Part shown: positions 7,905 through 15,413 of the stretch, piece after piece
How positions within the stretch are numbered: the stretch's first letter is position 1
Layout: each line of letters starts with the position of its first letter
Assembly: GCA_001781125.1 (NCBI GenBank)
Contig: MFKT01000014.1
Location: 1-33,602 of the forward strand
Length of the DNA: 33,602 nt
Source: Candidatus Kaiserbacteria bacterium RIFCSPHIGHO2_01_FULL_53_29
GTDB taxonomy: Bacteria; Patescibacteriota; Minisyncoccia; Phycocordibacterales; UBA2100
Direction of reading: 5' to 3'
The notes under the pieces: model-generated
What the model saw: the letters and a program-made list of their open reading frames with translations, nothing else
Databases searched by the model: none
Told to the model about the DNA's origin: nothing
Program-made: the position numbers and the translations under genes

Positions 7905-8039
7905 CTACTTTCATTTATTCGTGTTTAATATATCCAATCTTTTCTCCAGTATCTCGCGCATCCATGATGGGCGCCCGAGAACTCTGGAGGAAAGAGAGTT
8001 CCTTCAGAAATGCGGCACACAAACACGAGGACGAATCTC
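7905..8039. other. Gene-free stretch between the HAD remnant and the next small ORF
   Basis: I see no recognisable gene here. A short hairpin GAACTCT...AGAGTTC (about 7979-8001) is the only visible structure. The stretch is probably the decayed tail of the HAD gene plus 5' sequence of the 62-aa ORF. Confidence 0.4.
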
Positions 8040-8228
8040 ATGCCGATGAAAAATCCTTCTACAGGCGAAGGTACAGTCGCCGACTCGGGACTTGTTGGAA
8101 CCGATGTACACCAGCACCCCCCTCTTGCCGAACCTCCGAGGACCGGGCAAGTGGGTGGACCGATCGACCTCCGGCGCGATCCGGAAGAGGGGTTTGAAAC
8201 CTCCGGTGGACCCAAAAGCATCAGTTAG
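8040..8228 (+). CDS. Hypothetical small protein, 62 aa
   Basis: I do not recognise this protein. It is Gly/Pro/Asp-rich (STGEGTVADSGLVGTD; RTGQVGGPIDLRRD; FETSGGPKS), with no membrane segment, and is probably disordered. The start at 8040 is supported by GAGGA at 8027-8031, 8 nt upstream, one of few Shine-Dalgarno-like sites in the window. An in-frame ATG at 8010 lacks one. Codon first positions are purine-rich, as in coding DNA, and a rho-independent terminator follows 30 nt later, which fits a real short transcript. It could instead be a structured RNA or a gene remnant. Confidence 0.45.
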   Translation: MPMKNPSTGEGTVADSGLVGTDVHQHPPLAEPPRTGQVGGPIDLRRDPEEGFETSGGPKSIS

Positions 8229-8258
8229 GCTCATGAGCGAGCCTCCGCAACCATTACA

Positions 8259-8298
8259 CCGCGCAGATCCCAGTCGGGTTTGCGCGGCCGTGCTTTTT
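8259..8298 (+). terminator. Rho-independent terminator before thrA
   Basis: A 12-bp stem with two G-T wobbles (8259-8270 with 8276-8287; CCGCGCA/TGCGCGG at its base) is followed after 6 nt by TTTTT (8294-8298). The last T's also form the start of the thrA -35 box. Confidence 0.65.
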
Positions 8299-8325
8299 GA
8301 CAGTCTTTGAGGTGTGTGGTAACGT
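8297..8325 (+). promoter_or_regulatory. Promoter of thrA (leaderless)
   Basis: A perfect -35 TTGACA (8297-8302), a 17-bp spacer and -10 TAACGT (8320-8325) lie 6 nt before ATG 8332. The predicted transcript start coincides with the start codon. Confidence 0.75.
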
Positions 8326-8331
8326 GCTCCA

Positions 8332-10854
8332 ATGAAAGGGGTAAAAGTGCTCAAATTTGGCGGGACATCGATGGGCTCAGTCGGATCGATACGGCAGGTC
8401 ATCGCTATCATCAAAAAGCCGTCGCGCGAGGCACGAACAGCTGCTGTCGTCGTTTCCGCGATGAGCGGCGTTACCGACCAACTTATCGATATCGCACGAC
8501 GAGCTGCTGCCAAGGATCATTCGTATAAAAAACTCATCCGGAATATCGAGAAACGCCATATTGTCGCAATAGAAAAACTTGTCGGCAAACGCCGACGCGA
8601 GGAAGCGCTTGCCAATGTCCGCATTCTTATTGATTCGCTCGAAGGTGTCGCGCACGGGATTTTCCTTGTCCGTGAGCTCTCGGCGGGCGCGCTTGATTAC
8701 ATCATGAGCTACGGTGAGCGACTCTCCGCGCACCTTCTTACCGATGCGCTCAATGACCGAGGCATAAAAGCCGAGTATCTCAACGCACGCAACATCATCA
8801 CGACCGACGAAAACTTCGGGAAGGCCGCCGTTGATTTCAAAACCACTAACCGTAGCGTTCGGGCGTATTTCCGAAAACACCCGCGCCTCCAGGTCGTGAC
8901 AGGATTCATAGCGTCGACTGCGGGAAAAGCGACGACGACGCTCGGGCGTGGCGGCTCGGATTACTCCGCGTCTATTGTCGGAGCTGCGCTCAATGCACAC
9001 GCAATCGAGATCTGGACGGACGTCTCGGGTGTGATGACCGCCGACCCCCGCAAGGTCAAAGACGCACTTCCTGTCGCGTCGATGAGCTATCTTGAGGCTG
9101 CCGAGATATCCTATTTTGGAGCCAAAGTGATACATCCACCGACGATGCGTCCTGCGATGGAGCGCACTATTCCGATTTACATCAAAAACACCTTCCAACC
9201 GGAGGCGGCGGGGACAGTTGTCGGTAAAAGATCCGTCTCTGAAACACAGATCAAGGGGATCACGTCAATAAACGACGTTGCAGTTATACAGGTTGAGGGA
9301 AACGGAATGGTGAATGTGCGCGGCGCTTCCGGCCGCCTCTTCGGCTCGCTTGCACGTGCAAATGTAAACGTCGTCATGATCACGCAGGCTTCCTCGCAGC
9401 ACTCGATCTCGCTCGCGGTCTCTCGCGCGGATTCGGAGCGCGCGCGGGACGTAATAGAAGAGGAATTCGTGATCGAGCGGCACGCACATCTGGTAGACCC
9501 TGTCAGAATTGAGCACGACCTGTCCATACTCGCCATTGTCGGCGAAGGCATGAAGGAGCGGCGCGGTATTGCGGGACGGTTTTTCCAGACATTGGCCCGC
9601 AACGGCGTCAACATCGTCGCGATCGCGCAAGGATCTTCAGAATTGAATATCTCGGTCGTAGTACAAAAAAACGATGCTGTAAAAGCCCTCAACGCTGTCC
9701 ACGCTGCGTTCTTCGCTCCGGAACGCAAAGTTCTCAATATCTTTTTAGTTGGTACGGGTGTTGTCGGAGGGGCGCTCTTGAATCAGATGACGCAGCTCGA
9801 AGCATCACTGGAGCGGGAACACGGCTTTGTGGTCCGCCTTGTCGGTCTGGCAAACGGGAAACTCATGGCTTTTGATGAGGAGGGAATACCCCCCTCTGGT
9901 TGGAAAAAAAGCCTCGATGCATCACAGATGCGCATGAATATTCGCGACTTCATTGAGACAATGAAAAGAATGGAGATGCCAAATAGCGTTTTTGTGGATT
10001 GTACTGCGAGCGAGAGTGTTGCGACGGAATATCTCGAAATATTGAAGGGAGGTATTTCCATTGTCACGCCGAGCAAATGCGCCAATTCCGGTTCCTATCA
10101 ACGCTACTCGGCACTCAAGGCCGCTGCGGCAAAATATGGCGTGAAATTTCTCTACGAGACCAATGTCGGCGCGGGGCTTCCCGTCTTGAGCACGCTGCGC
10201 GATCTTCTGCTCTCCGGCGATAGGGTGCGCAAGATCGAGGCGGTGCTTTCGGGAACTCTGAATTACATTTTTGATGATTTTTTCGCCTCCTCCAAAGGAG
10301 GATCGTCCTCCGGAGGACAAGACGGATCCGCCTCTCCTGGAAAAGGAGTAAGGCGCTTTAGTGACATCGTACAGGACGCGCGCGCGAAGGGCTTCACAGA
10401 GCCCGATCCGAGGAACGACCTAAGCGGACTCGATGTCGCGCGCAAAATCCTGATACTGGCACGCGAGATGGGATATCCCTTGGAACTCAAAGATGTAAAA
10501 GTCGAAAGCCTTCTCACTGATCGCGCGCGGAAGGCGAAGTCTGTCGAGAAATTCTTCGAAGTGCTTCGCAAAGATGATGGGTGGTATGAGAAAAAGAAGC
10601 GCACAGCCTCCAATCGCGGAAAGGTACTGCGCTACGTCGCAATTTTCAACAAAGGCAGAGCAACGGTGTCGCTCCAAGCCGTTGATTCTTCGCACCCGTT
10701 CTATGCTCTCTACGGCAACGACAACGTCATCGCGTTTTTCACCGACCGATACAAAGCTTCGCCTCTCATCGTGCAGGGCCCCGGCGCCGGCGCCGACGTG
10801 ACAGCAGCCGGAGTATTCGCCGATATTCTACGAACAGCCGTTAATGCGATATAA
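8332..10854 (+). CDS. thrA: Bifunctional aspartokinase / homoserine dehydrogenase
   Basis: The 840-aa product phosphorylates aspartate and later reduces aspartate semialdehyde to homoserine, serving Thr/Met (and Lys) synthesis. Aspartokinase (about 1-300) shows VLKFGGTSMGS, GRGGSDYSA and IWTDVSGVMTADPR. Tandem ACT regulatory domains (about 310-465) include VNVRGASGRLFGSLA and GIAGRFFQTLARNGVNI, so feedback control is likely. Homoserine dehydrogenase (about 467-840) begins FLVGTGVVGGAL and contains TEPDPRNDLSGLDVARK. A Ser/Gly-rich insert of about 20 residues (653-672), encoded by a palindromic mini-repeat, interrupts the HSD domain between YIFDDFFA and RRFSDIV. The kinase-first fusion matches enterobacterial ThrA. 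asd follows directly and supplies the intermediate step. Confidence 0.96.
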   Translation: MKGVKVLKFGGTSMGSVGSIRQVIAIIKKPSREARTAAVVVSAMSGVTDQLIDIARRAAAKDHSYKKLIRNIEKRHIVAIEKLVGKRRREEALANVRILIDSLEGVAHGIFLVRELSAGALDYIMSYGERLSAHLLTDALNDRGIKAEYLNARNIITTDENFGKAAVDFKTTNRSVRAYFRKHPRLQVVTGFIASTAGKATTTLGRGGSDYSASIVGAALNAHAIEIWTDVSGVMTADPRKVKDALPVASMSYLEAAEISYFGAKVIHPPTMRPAMERTIPIYIKNTFQPEAAGTVVGKRSVSETQIKGITSINDVAVIQVEGNGMVNVRGASGRLFGSLARANVNVVMITQASSQHSISLAVSRADSERARDVIEEEFVIERHAHLVDPVRIEHDLSILAIVGEGMKERRGIAGRFFQTLARNGVNIVAIAQGSSELNISVVVQKNDAVKALNAVHAAFFAPERKVLNIFLVGTGVVGGALLNQMTQLEASLEREHGFVVRLVGLANGKLMAFDEEGIPPSGWKKSLDASQMRMNIRDFIETMKRMEMPNSVFVDCTASESVATEYLEILKGGISIVTPSKCANSGSYQRYSALKAAAAKYGVKFLYETNVGAGLPVLSTLRDLLLSGDRVRKIEAVLSGTLNYIFDDFFASSKGGSSSGGQDGSASPGKGVRRFSDIVQDARAKGFTEPDPRNDLSGLDVARKILILAREMGYPLELKDVKVESLLTDRARKAKSVEKFFEVLRKDDGWYEKKKRTASNRGKVLRYVAIFNKGRATVSLQAVDSSHPFYALYGNDNVIAFFTDRYKASPLIVQGPGAGADVTAAGVFADILRTAVNAI
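10288..10347 (+). repeat. In-frame palindromic mini-repeat inside thrA
   Basis: This 60-bp segment encodes a Ser/Gly-rich loop absent from standard homoserine dehydrogenases. It contains CCTCC-AAA-GGAGG, the 12-bp palindrome TCCTCCGGAGGA (10306-10317), GGATCCGCCTC and CTCCT-GGAAA-AGGAG. The 12-bp palindrome and GGATCCGCCTC are shared with the argB and argG copies. Confidence 0.7.
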
Positions 10855-10855
10855 T
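10850..10855 (+). promoter_or_regulatory. -10 box of asd, overlapping the thrA stop
   Basis: TATAAT at 10850-10855 contains the thrA TAA stop (10852-10854) and ends 6 nt before ATG 10862. asd can therefore be transcribed independently as a leaderless mRNA. The -35 is weak. Confidence 0.6.
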
Positions 10856-10861
10856 ATTTAC

Positions 10862-11953
10862 ATGAAAGAGAAAATTCCTGTCGGCATACTTGGCGCGACC
10901 GGCATGGTCGGGCAGCAGTATATTCGCTTGCTTGGCAGTCATCCGTGGTTCCGTGTTGCCTACGTTGCCGCTTCTCCGCAATCGGCGGGCAAAAAATATG
11001 CTCAAGCTCTGAAAAGCGGGTGGCTTGTGCCGGGAGAAGTTCCGGCAGACGTTGCAGATTTGACGGTGCAGAATGTTGATGATGTACAGAATTCAGTGGG
11101 GAAATGCACGTTCGTTTTTTCGGCATTCGAAATGCCCGACAAAGAGGCGATCAAAAAGGCTGAAGATTCTTATGCCGCGGTGGGGATACCGGTCTTCTCT
11201 AATGCATCCGCACATCGATGGACGGATCAGGTACCCATGCTGATCGCCGAGGTTAATCCGCACCATCTCGATATCATTCCGGAGCAGCAAAAAGCGCGCG
11301 GGTGGAAAAAGGGTTTCATTGTCGTGAAGCCCAACTGTAGCGTCCAGAGTTATATTCCGCCGATTTTCGCGCTGATCCAGGCTGGATACGAAGTGGACAA
11401 GCTCGCTATCACAACACTGCAGTCAGTCTCCGGTGCCGGATATCCGGGAGTTCCCTCTCTTGATGTCGTAGACAATGTCGTGCCATTTATTTCCGAGGAA
11501 GAAGAGAAAAGCGAGCGTGAGCCGCTCAAGATTCTGGGCGATGTGATAGACGGGAAATTCTCCGACTACAAAGGTCTCACCATCTCGGCGCATTGCAATC
11601 GCGTGCCAGTGAGCGATGGACATCTCGCGTGCGTGAGTATCTCATTTAAGGGAGGGAAGCCTTCAATCGAAGAAATAAAGAAGATCTGGAGAAGTTTCAG
11701 CGGCGAGCCGCAAAAGCTCGATTTGCCGTTCGCCCCCAAGCAACCGATAATCTATCGCGACGAACCGAATCGCCCGCAACCCAAAAAAGACCGCGATGCC
11801 GATAAAGGGATGGCGGTCTCGGTGGGTCGCTTGCGTGAAGACAATATCTTCGACTACAAATTTGTCGCGCTCTCCCACAACACCATCCGCGGCGCTGCTG
11901 GCGGCGGTATCTTGAATGCCGAGCTTGCTCTCAAGAAGGGATACTTAGAATAA
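10862..11953 (+). CDS. asd: Aspartate-semialdehyde dehydrogenase (archaeal/fungal-type)
   Basis: The 363-aa enzyme reduces aspartyl phosphate to aspartate semialdehyde with NADPH. It has an N-terminal Rossmann motif VGILGATGMVGQQYIRLL, the catalytic Cys in VKPNCSVQSYI, and TLQSVSGAGYPGVPSLD. The substrate-binding segment ISAHCNRVPVSDGHLACVS includes the active-site His. The long PNCSVQ...SGAGYPG layout and EEEKSEREPLKILG region resemble the archaeal/fungal branch rather than the E. coli enzyme. ATG 10862 is chosen because MKEKIPVGILG is the natural N-terminus and a TATAAT box lies 6 nt upstream. An ATG at 10844 would add six residues and overlap thrA. It acts between the two ThrA activities. 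Confidence 0.95.
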   Translation: MKEKIPVGILGATGMVGQQYIRLLGSHPWFRVAYVAASPQSAGKKYAQALKSGWLVPGEVPADVADLTVQNVDDVQNSVGKCTFVFSAFEMPDKEAIKKAEDSYAAVGIPVFSNASAHRWTDQVPMLIAEVNPHHLDIIPEQQKARGWKKGFIVVKPNCSVQSYIPPIFALIQAGYEVDKLAITTLQSVSGAGYPGVPSLDVVDNVVPFISEEEEKSEREPLKILGDVIDGKFSDYKGLTISAHCNRVPVSDGHLACVSISFKGGKPSIEEIKKIWRSFSGEPQKLDLPFAPKQPIIYRDEPNRPQPKKDRDADKGMAVSVGRLREDNIFDYKFVALSHNTIRGAAGGGILNAELALKKGYLE

Positions 11954-11956
11954 ATT

Positions 11957-11979
11957 CCCGATTTTCATTTGAAATCGGG
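11957..11979. repeat. Hairpin between asd and tkt
   Basis: An 8-bp perfect stem CCCGATTT/AAATCGGG with a 7-nt loop lies directly after the asd stop. It has no T-run. It is probably a transcript-end or processing hairpin and sits just before a possible tkt -10 (TAGTCT, 11986-11991). Confidence 0.5.
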
Positions 11980-11999
11980 TTGTGTTAGTCTGCGCTTTT

Positions 12000-13841
12000 A
12001 TGCCGAAATTGAAACGCTTGGCGGCATTGATACGACATCACATCCTGACCTCCTCGACAGTCGCGGGTTCCGGCCATCTCACCTCGTCACTTTCTGCGAC
12101 TGATCTCATGGCGGTGCTTTTCTTCGCCGGTTTTTTCAAATTCGACGTCAAGAATCCCAAAAATCCCAACAATGACCGATTGATATTCTCGAAAGGCCAT
12201 GCATCGCCTCTGTTCTATTCACTCTGGGCGGTGGCAGGCGGTTTCGATAAAAGGGAGCTCAACACGTTTAGAAAATTCGGTTCGCGATTGGAGGGGCATC
12301 CGACGATGGAATTTCCGTTTACCGAAGCGCCTACCGGCTCGCTCGGGCAAGGATTGTCGGTGGGCCTTGGCATGGGCCTTGCGGCCAGGCTAGACAAGCT
12401 GTCGTACAAGACGTACGTGCTTCTAGGGGATAGCGAAATGGCTGAAGGGTCTATCTGGGAAGCGATTCAGCTCGCATCGTTCTACAAGCTCGATAATCTC
12501 GTCGGCATCCTCGACGTGAACCGCTTGGGGCAAAGTAGAGAGACAATGTACGGGCACAGGATTCAGGCGTTCCAAAAGAGAATTGCGGCTTTTGGATGGG
12601 AGGTGATCGTCATCGATGGCCATTCATTTGCCGGGATCAAATCTGCATATCAAAAAGCAGGACGAGTGAAGGGAAAACCCGTGATGATCATTGCCAAGAC
12701 TTTCAAAGGCAAAGGTATCTCATTGGTCGAAAACAAAGAAGGTTGGCACGGCAAGGTATTGAAGCCCGAAGAACTTTCAAAAGCGCTGTCCGAATTGGGC
12801 AAGGTCAACACCAAAGAGACGGGACAGCTCACCAAACCGCTCGTCCGCAAACCCAAGCAAATCGCATCCCGTGCTGCAGGGACTCTTTCGTACAAAAAGG
12901 ATGACAAAGTCGCTACACGAAAAGCATACGGTAACGCACTTGTCCGGATACACGCAAAATATCCGCAGATGGTCGTGCTTGACGCGGAGGTCAGTAGTTC
13001 CACCTATGCCGACGGATTCAAAAATGCACATCCTGAGAAATTTTTCGAGATGTTCATTGCGGAGCAGAACATGGCTGGCACCGCGCTCGGGCTAAGCCAG
13101 CGCGGCAAAATTCCCTTCGTCTCGACATTCGCTGCGTTCTTCTCGCGTGCGTACGATCAGATACGCATGGCGCAGTACGCGATGGCAACCATCGTATTTA
13201 CTGGCTCTCATGCCGGTGTCTCGATAGGTGAAGATGGGGCGTCGCAAATGGGGCTCGAGGATATCAGTATGTTCCGGAGCATTCTCGGGAGCGCGGTCCT
13301 GTACCCGTCCGACGCGGTATCGTGCGAGAAGTTAGTCGAGGAGGCACCGAAACATAAGGGGATCGTTTACATAAGAACGACGCGGAAGGAGACGCCGATT
13401 TTGTACAAGAACGATGAGAAGTTTCCGACCGGCGGCAGCAAAACACTGCGACAGAGTTCGCGCGATGCTGCAACTATCGTAGCAGCCGGTATTACACTCC
13501 ATGAGGCGCTTGATGCTCACGATAAATTAAACAAAGAGGGGATTATGGTACGCGTCGTCGATCTCTATAGTGTAAAGCCGTTGGATATGAAGACGCTCAA
13601 GAAGGCAGCGAAAGAAACGCACACCATCATCACTGTCGAAGACCATCACATCGAAGGAGGCTTGGGCGAAGCGGTCGCAAGCGCACTTTCGCCTGTTGAC
13701 GGTAAAGTGTATTCGCTTGCGGTGAGTAAAATGCCGCACAGTGGTAGGCCCGAGGAATTGCTGGAATACGAAGGGATCTCCGCATCGAGCATCGTGAAAA
13801 AAGTAAAAGAGGTTGTTCGAAATGCAAAGGCTAGAGCGTAA
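12000..13841 (+). CDS. tkt: Transketolase
   Basis: This 613-aa single-chain enzyme transfers two-carbon units between sugar phosphates using thiamine diphosphate. In the N half, SGHLTSSLSATDLMAVLFF and the TPP-binding LLGDSEMAEGSIWEA...LDVNRLGQS are present. In the C half the catalytic Glu lies in FIAEQNMAGTALGLS, followed by PFVSTFAAFFSRAYDQIRMA. The C-terminal transketolase domain (VRVVDLYSVKPLD...EDHHIEGGLGEAV) is also complete. Length and motifs resemble the animal/archaeal-type transketolases (about 620 aa) more than the 660-aa E. coli type. ATG 12000 is preferred to GTG 11982 because the homology starts there and TAGTCT lies 8 nt upstream. It supplies pentose phosphates for PRPP, used by the his and purF genes downstream. 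Confidence 0.95.
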   Translation: MPKLKRLAALIRHHILTSSTVAGSGHLTSSLSATDLMAVLFFAGFFKFDVKNPKNPNNDRLIFSKGHASPLFYSLWAVAGGFDKRELNTFRKFGSRLEGHPTMEFPFTEAPTGSLGQGLSVGLGMGLAARLDKLSYKTYVLLGDSEMAEGSIWEAIQLASFYKLDNLVGILDVNRLGQSRETMYGHRIQAFQKRIAAFGWEVIVIDGHSFAGIKSAYQKAGRVKGKPVMIIAKTFKGKGISLVENKEGWHGKVLKPEELSKALSELGKVNTKETGQLTKPLVRKPKQIASRAAGTLSYKKDDKVATRKAYGNALVRIHAKYPQMVVLDAEVSSSTYADGFKNAHPEKFFEMFIAEQNMAGTALGLSQRGKIPFVSTFAAFFSRAYDQIRMAQYAMATIVFTGSHAGVSIGEDGASQMGLEDISMFRSILGSAVLYPSDAVSCEKLVEEAPKHKGIVYIRTTRKETPILYKNDEKFPTGGSKTLRQSSRDAATIVAAGITLHEALDAHDKLNKEGIMVRVVDLYSVKPLDMKTLKKAAKETHTIITVEDHHIEGGLGEAVASALSPVDGKVYSLAVSKMPHSGRPEELLEYEGISASSIVKKVKEVVRNAKARA

Positions 13842-13868
13842 TCACGCGATTTCTTCCTTAAACTTAAT

Positions 13869-13910
13869 TAACGACATCGTAAGTCGTTATAACGACTTAC
13901 GATGTCGTTA
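13869..13910. repeat. 42-bp perfect palindrome
   Basis: The sequence from 13869 to 13910 is its own reverse complement without a mismatch (20-bp arms around AT; centre TCGTTATAACGA). It is the most perfect dyad in the window and lies in the tkt-DoxX intergenic gap. There is no T-run for a standard terminator. It may be a bidirectional transcript end, a protein-binding site or a palindromic mobile repeat. Confidence 0.9.
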
Positions 13911-13949
13911 TGTGCGAGAAGTCATTTCGCGCAAAAAGAAAAGTAGGTG

Positions 13950-13955
13950 TATGAT
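13950..13955 (+). promoter_or_regulatory. -10 box upstream of small leader ORF and DoxX-like gene
   Basis: TATGAT ends 6 nt before ATG 13962, the same geometry as eno, thrA, asd and the TrpR-like gene. This argues that translation starts at 13962 and not only at 14035. Confidence 0.5.
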
Positions 13956-13961
13956 ACTTGT

Positions 13962-14045
13962 ATGATGGACCCCGTTAGAAGCTTCGAGAAATTTCTTTCA
14001 AAACCTAATTTTACCCGCCGTATTTCAATATCTTATGGCTTCTGA
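13962..14045 (+). CDS. Short leader ORF (27 aa) overlapping the DoxX-like gene
   Basis: This ORF starts ATGATG directly after a -10 box and reads MMDPVRSFEKFL... before a TGA at 14043-14045. It overlaps the start of the DoxX-like frame (ATG 14035) by 11 nt. I do not recognise the peptide. It may be a translationally coupled leader peptide that lets a leaderless mRNA deliver ribosomes to the next start. Alternatively, a single-base indel could have split one longer DoxX-like gene. Confidence 0.4.
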   Translation: MMDPVRSFEKFLSKPNFTRRISISYGF

Positions 14046-14433
14046 CGGGATGGATTGGAACCGTCTGGCGAATTTCGTTCTGCGCGCAGGGGTGGCGTTC
14101 GCGTTTCTCTATCCGCCGATCGCTGCAGTTTTCAATCCCAATGACTGGATAGGGTATTTCCCCAGCTTTATGCATGGGTACGTGCCCGATATGGTGCTTC
14201 TGCACGGCTTTGGGCTCGTAGAAGTAGTTATCGCGCTCTGGATCCTCTGGGGCAGGAATATTTTCTGGCCCTCGCTTGCCGCAACCGCCATACTTCTTGC
14301 AATAGTGATATTTGACTTTCAGGATTTTGTCGTTATCTTCCGCGATCTCTCGCTTGCCGCCGCTGCACTCTCGCTCGCGCTCTCAAACGTCCCGAAGAAG
14401 GTCATTTTCCTGCCGGCTGGCAAGTCTGTTTAG
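14035..14433 (+). CDS. DoxX-like small integral membrane protein
   Basis: This 132-aa protein has four predicted membrane segments: about 12-33 (LRAGVAFAFLYPPIAAVF), 50-70 (VLLHGFGLVEVVIALWILWG), 75-94 (PSLAATAILLAIVIF) and 105-120 (LSLAAAALSLALS). Four helices with a WNRLANFVLRAG-type start resemble DoxX/DoxD-like proteins. Function is unknown; relatives are linked to quinone or redox membrane chemistry, but nothing here fixes that. The start may be ATG 14035 or 14050 (MDWNRL). It is coupled to the short leader ORF upstream and lies 33 nt before the IMPase gene. Confidence 0.7.
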   Translation: MASDGMDWNRLANFVLRAGVAFAFLYPPIAAVFNPNDWIGYFPSFMHGYVPDMVLLHGFGLVEVVIALWILWGRNIFWPSLAATAILLAIVIFDFQDFVVIFRDLSLAAAALSLALSNVPKKVIFLPAGKSV

Positions 14434-14466
14434 CATCTGCGTCAATAGGTAGTAGTATGGGGCGCA

Positions 14467-15237
14467 ATGCGCTCGATGGATACGTTTATACAAAAAATCG
14501 CCAAAGAGGCGGGTGCTGCCGTTTTGAAGCGATTTGGCAAAGACGGGATCCACTACATGAAATCTGAAGGTTCGTGGGATGGGGTAACTAAGGCAGATCT
14601 TCTGTCGGAAAAGATCATTATCTCCGGTATCCATCGGGCCTATCCGGACCACGGAATTATCTCCGAAGAAAGCGGCGTTGAAAAAAAACATGCGGAATAT
14701 AGATGGATTATTGATCCGATAGATGGGACGTCAAATTTTGTAAACGGGATCCCGTTTTTTGGCGTTTTAATTGCTCTTGCTCACAAGAAAAAGGTTATCT
14801 TATCTGCAGTGTATTTGCCGGCGACCAAAGAATTGTTCTTCGCGAAGAGGGGGAAAGGCGCTTATCGCAATGGTAAGCGCATCCGCTGCTCGAACAAAAA
14901 AGACTGGAAGAGTTCTCTAGGATGCGTACCAGCCATTCTTGATGATAGAACCGTCGTCTTTTTTAAAGGATTCATGGATCAAGCGAAGGGTAAAGGTTTG
15001 GTTATCAACAATTTCGGCAGCGCCAATGGTGTTTACGTTGCGTTAGGGCGAAGGGATTGGTGCGTATCGATCGGTGCACATCTATGGGACTATGCTCCCG
15101 GTTTTCTCATTCTAAAAGAAGCTGGCTGCACCGTCACAGACTTGAAAGGGAAGCCCTGGCAAATGGGAGACAGGGAACTCATGGCAGCAAATCCACGTTT
15201 GCACAAGCAGCTACTAAAGTTGACGAAGGGCATCTGA
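14467..15237 (+). CDS. Inositol-monophosphatase-family phosphatase
   Basis: This 256-aa Mg-dependent, Li-sensitive-type sugar phosphatase fold has its metal-binding Glu in SEESG, then the family signature WIIDPIDGTSNFVNGIPFF. The second signature near the C-terminus is WDYAPGFLILKEAGCTVTDLKG. Family members hydrolyse inositol monophosphate, fructose-1,6-bisphosphate, PAP or histidinol phosphate (HisN). Because the his operon just downstream has a HAD-type histidinol phosphatase within hisB, a HisN role is not required, though it cannot be excluded. A likely -10 TAGTAT (14453-14458) lies 8 nt before ATG 14467. Confidence 0.9.
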   Translation: MRSMDTFIQKIAKEAGAAVLKRFGKDGIHYMKSEGSWDGVTKADLLSEKIIISGIHRAYPDHGIISEESGVEKKHAEYRWIIDPIDGTSNFVNGIPFFGVLIALAHKKKVILSAVYLPATKELFFAKRGKGAYRNGKRIRCSNKKDWKSSLGCVPAILDDRTVVFFKGFMDQAKGKGLVINNFGSANGVYVALGRRDWCVSIGAHLWDYAPGFLILKEAGCTVTDLKGKPWQMGDRELMAANPRLHKQLLKLTKGI

Positions 15238-15245
15238 TCAAGAGG

Positions 15246-15251
15246 TATACT
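15246..15251 (+). promoter_or_regulatory. -10 box of the 34-aa protein gene
   Basis: TATACT ends 5 nt before ATG 15257. A TTGACG at 15220-15225 could be the -35, but with a long 20-bp spacer. Confidence 0.5.
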
Positions 15252-15256
15252 GGGGC

Positions 15257-15361
15257 ATGGCACAGAAGTCCTGGCATCAGCTGTACAAGGAGCATCTCCG
15301 GCTCGCACGCATCGAGGACGAGAAGCTTAAGAAGGTGTTGGAGCTTTTAGAATCGCGCTAG
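15257..15361 (+). CDS. Small basic helical protein, 34 aa
   Basis: An ATG directly after a TATACT box opens a 34-codon frame, MAQKSWHQLYKEHLRLAR then IEDEKLKKVLELLESR, ending TAG. The peptide is charged and strongly amphipathic, with a coiled-coil-like C half (KLKKVLELL). I do not recognise it. Codon use looks coding, and the promoter-to-ATG geometry matches verified gene starts here. It lies between the IMPase and the his regulator and may be a conserved small protein missed by length cutoffs. Confidence 0.5.
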   Translation: MAQKSWHQLYKEHLRLARIEDEKLKKVLELLESR

Positions 15362-15371
15362 CGAACAAGGT

Positions 15372-15407
15372 GCTTTAGTTGACAAAAGCACTGCACTTTG
15401 CTAAAGT
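15372..15407 (+). promoter_or_regulatory. Promoter/operator of the histidine operon
   Basis: -35 TTGACA (15379-15384), a 17-bp spacer and -10 TAAAGT (15402-15407) lie 6 nt before ATG 15414. The promoter is bracketed by inverted repeats CTTTAG (15373-15378) and CTAAAG (15401-15406), with a near-palindrome AAAGCACTGCACTTT (15385-15399 region) between them. Both are plausible operator half-sites for the TrpR-like regulator encoded first in the operon. The operator role is inferred. Confidence 0.65.
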
Positions 15408-15413
15408 GGCAGG

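Noticed and set aside
7905..8331. RNase P RNA or tmRNA in the gap before thrA
   Set aside because: GGAGGAAAG and several hairpins prompted the idea, but the conserved core segments of either RNA are absent and part of the gap looks coding.
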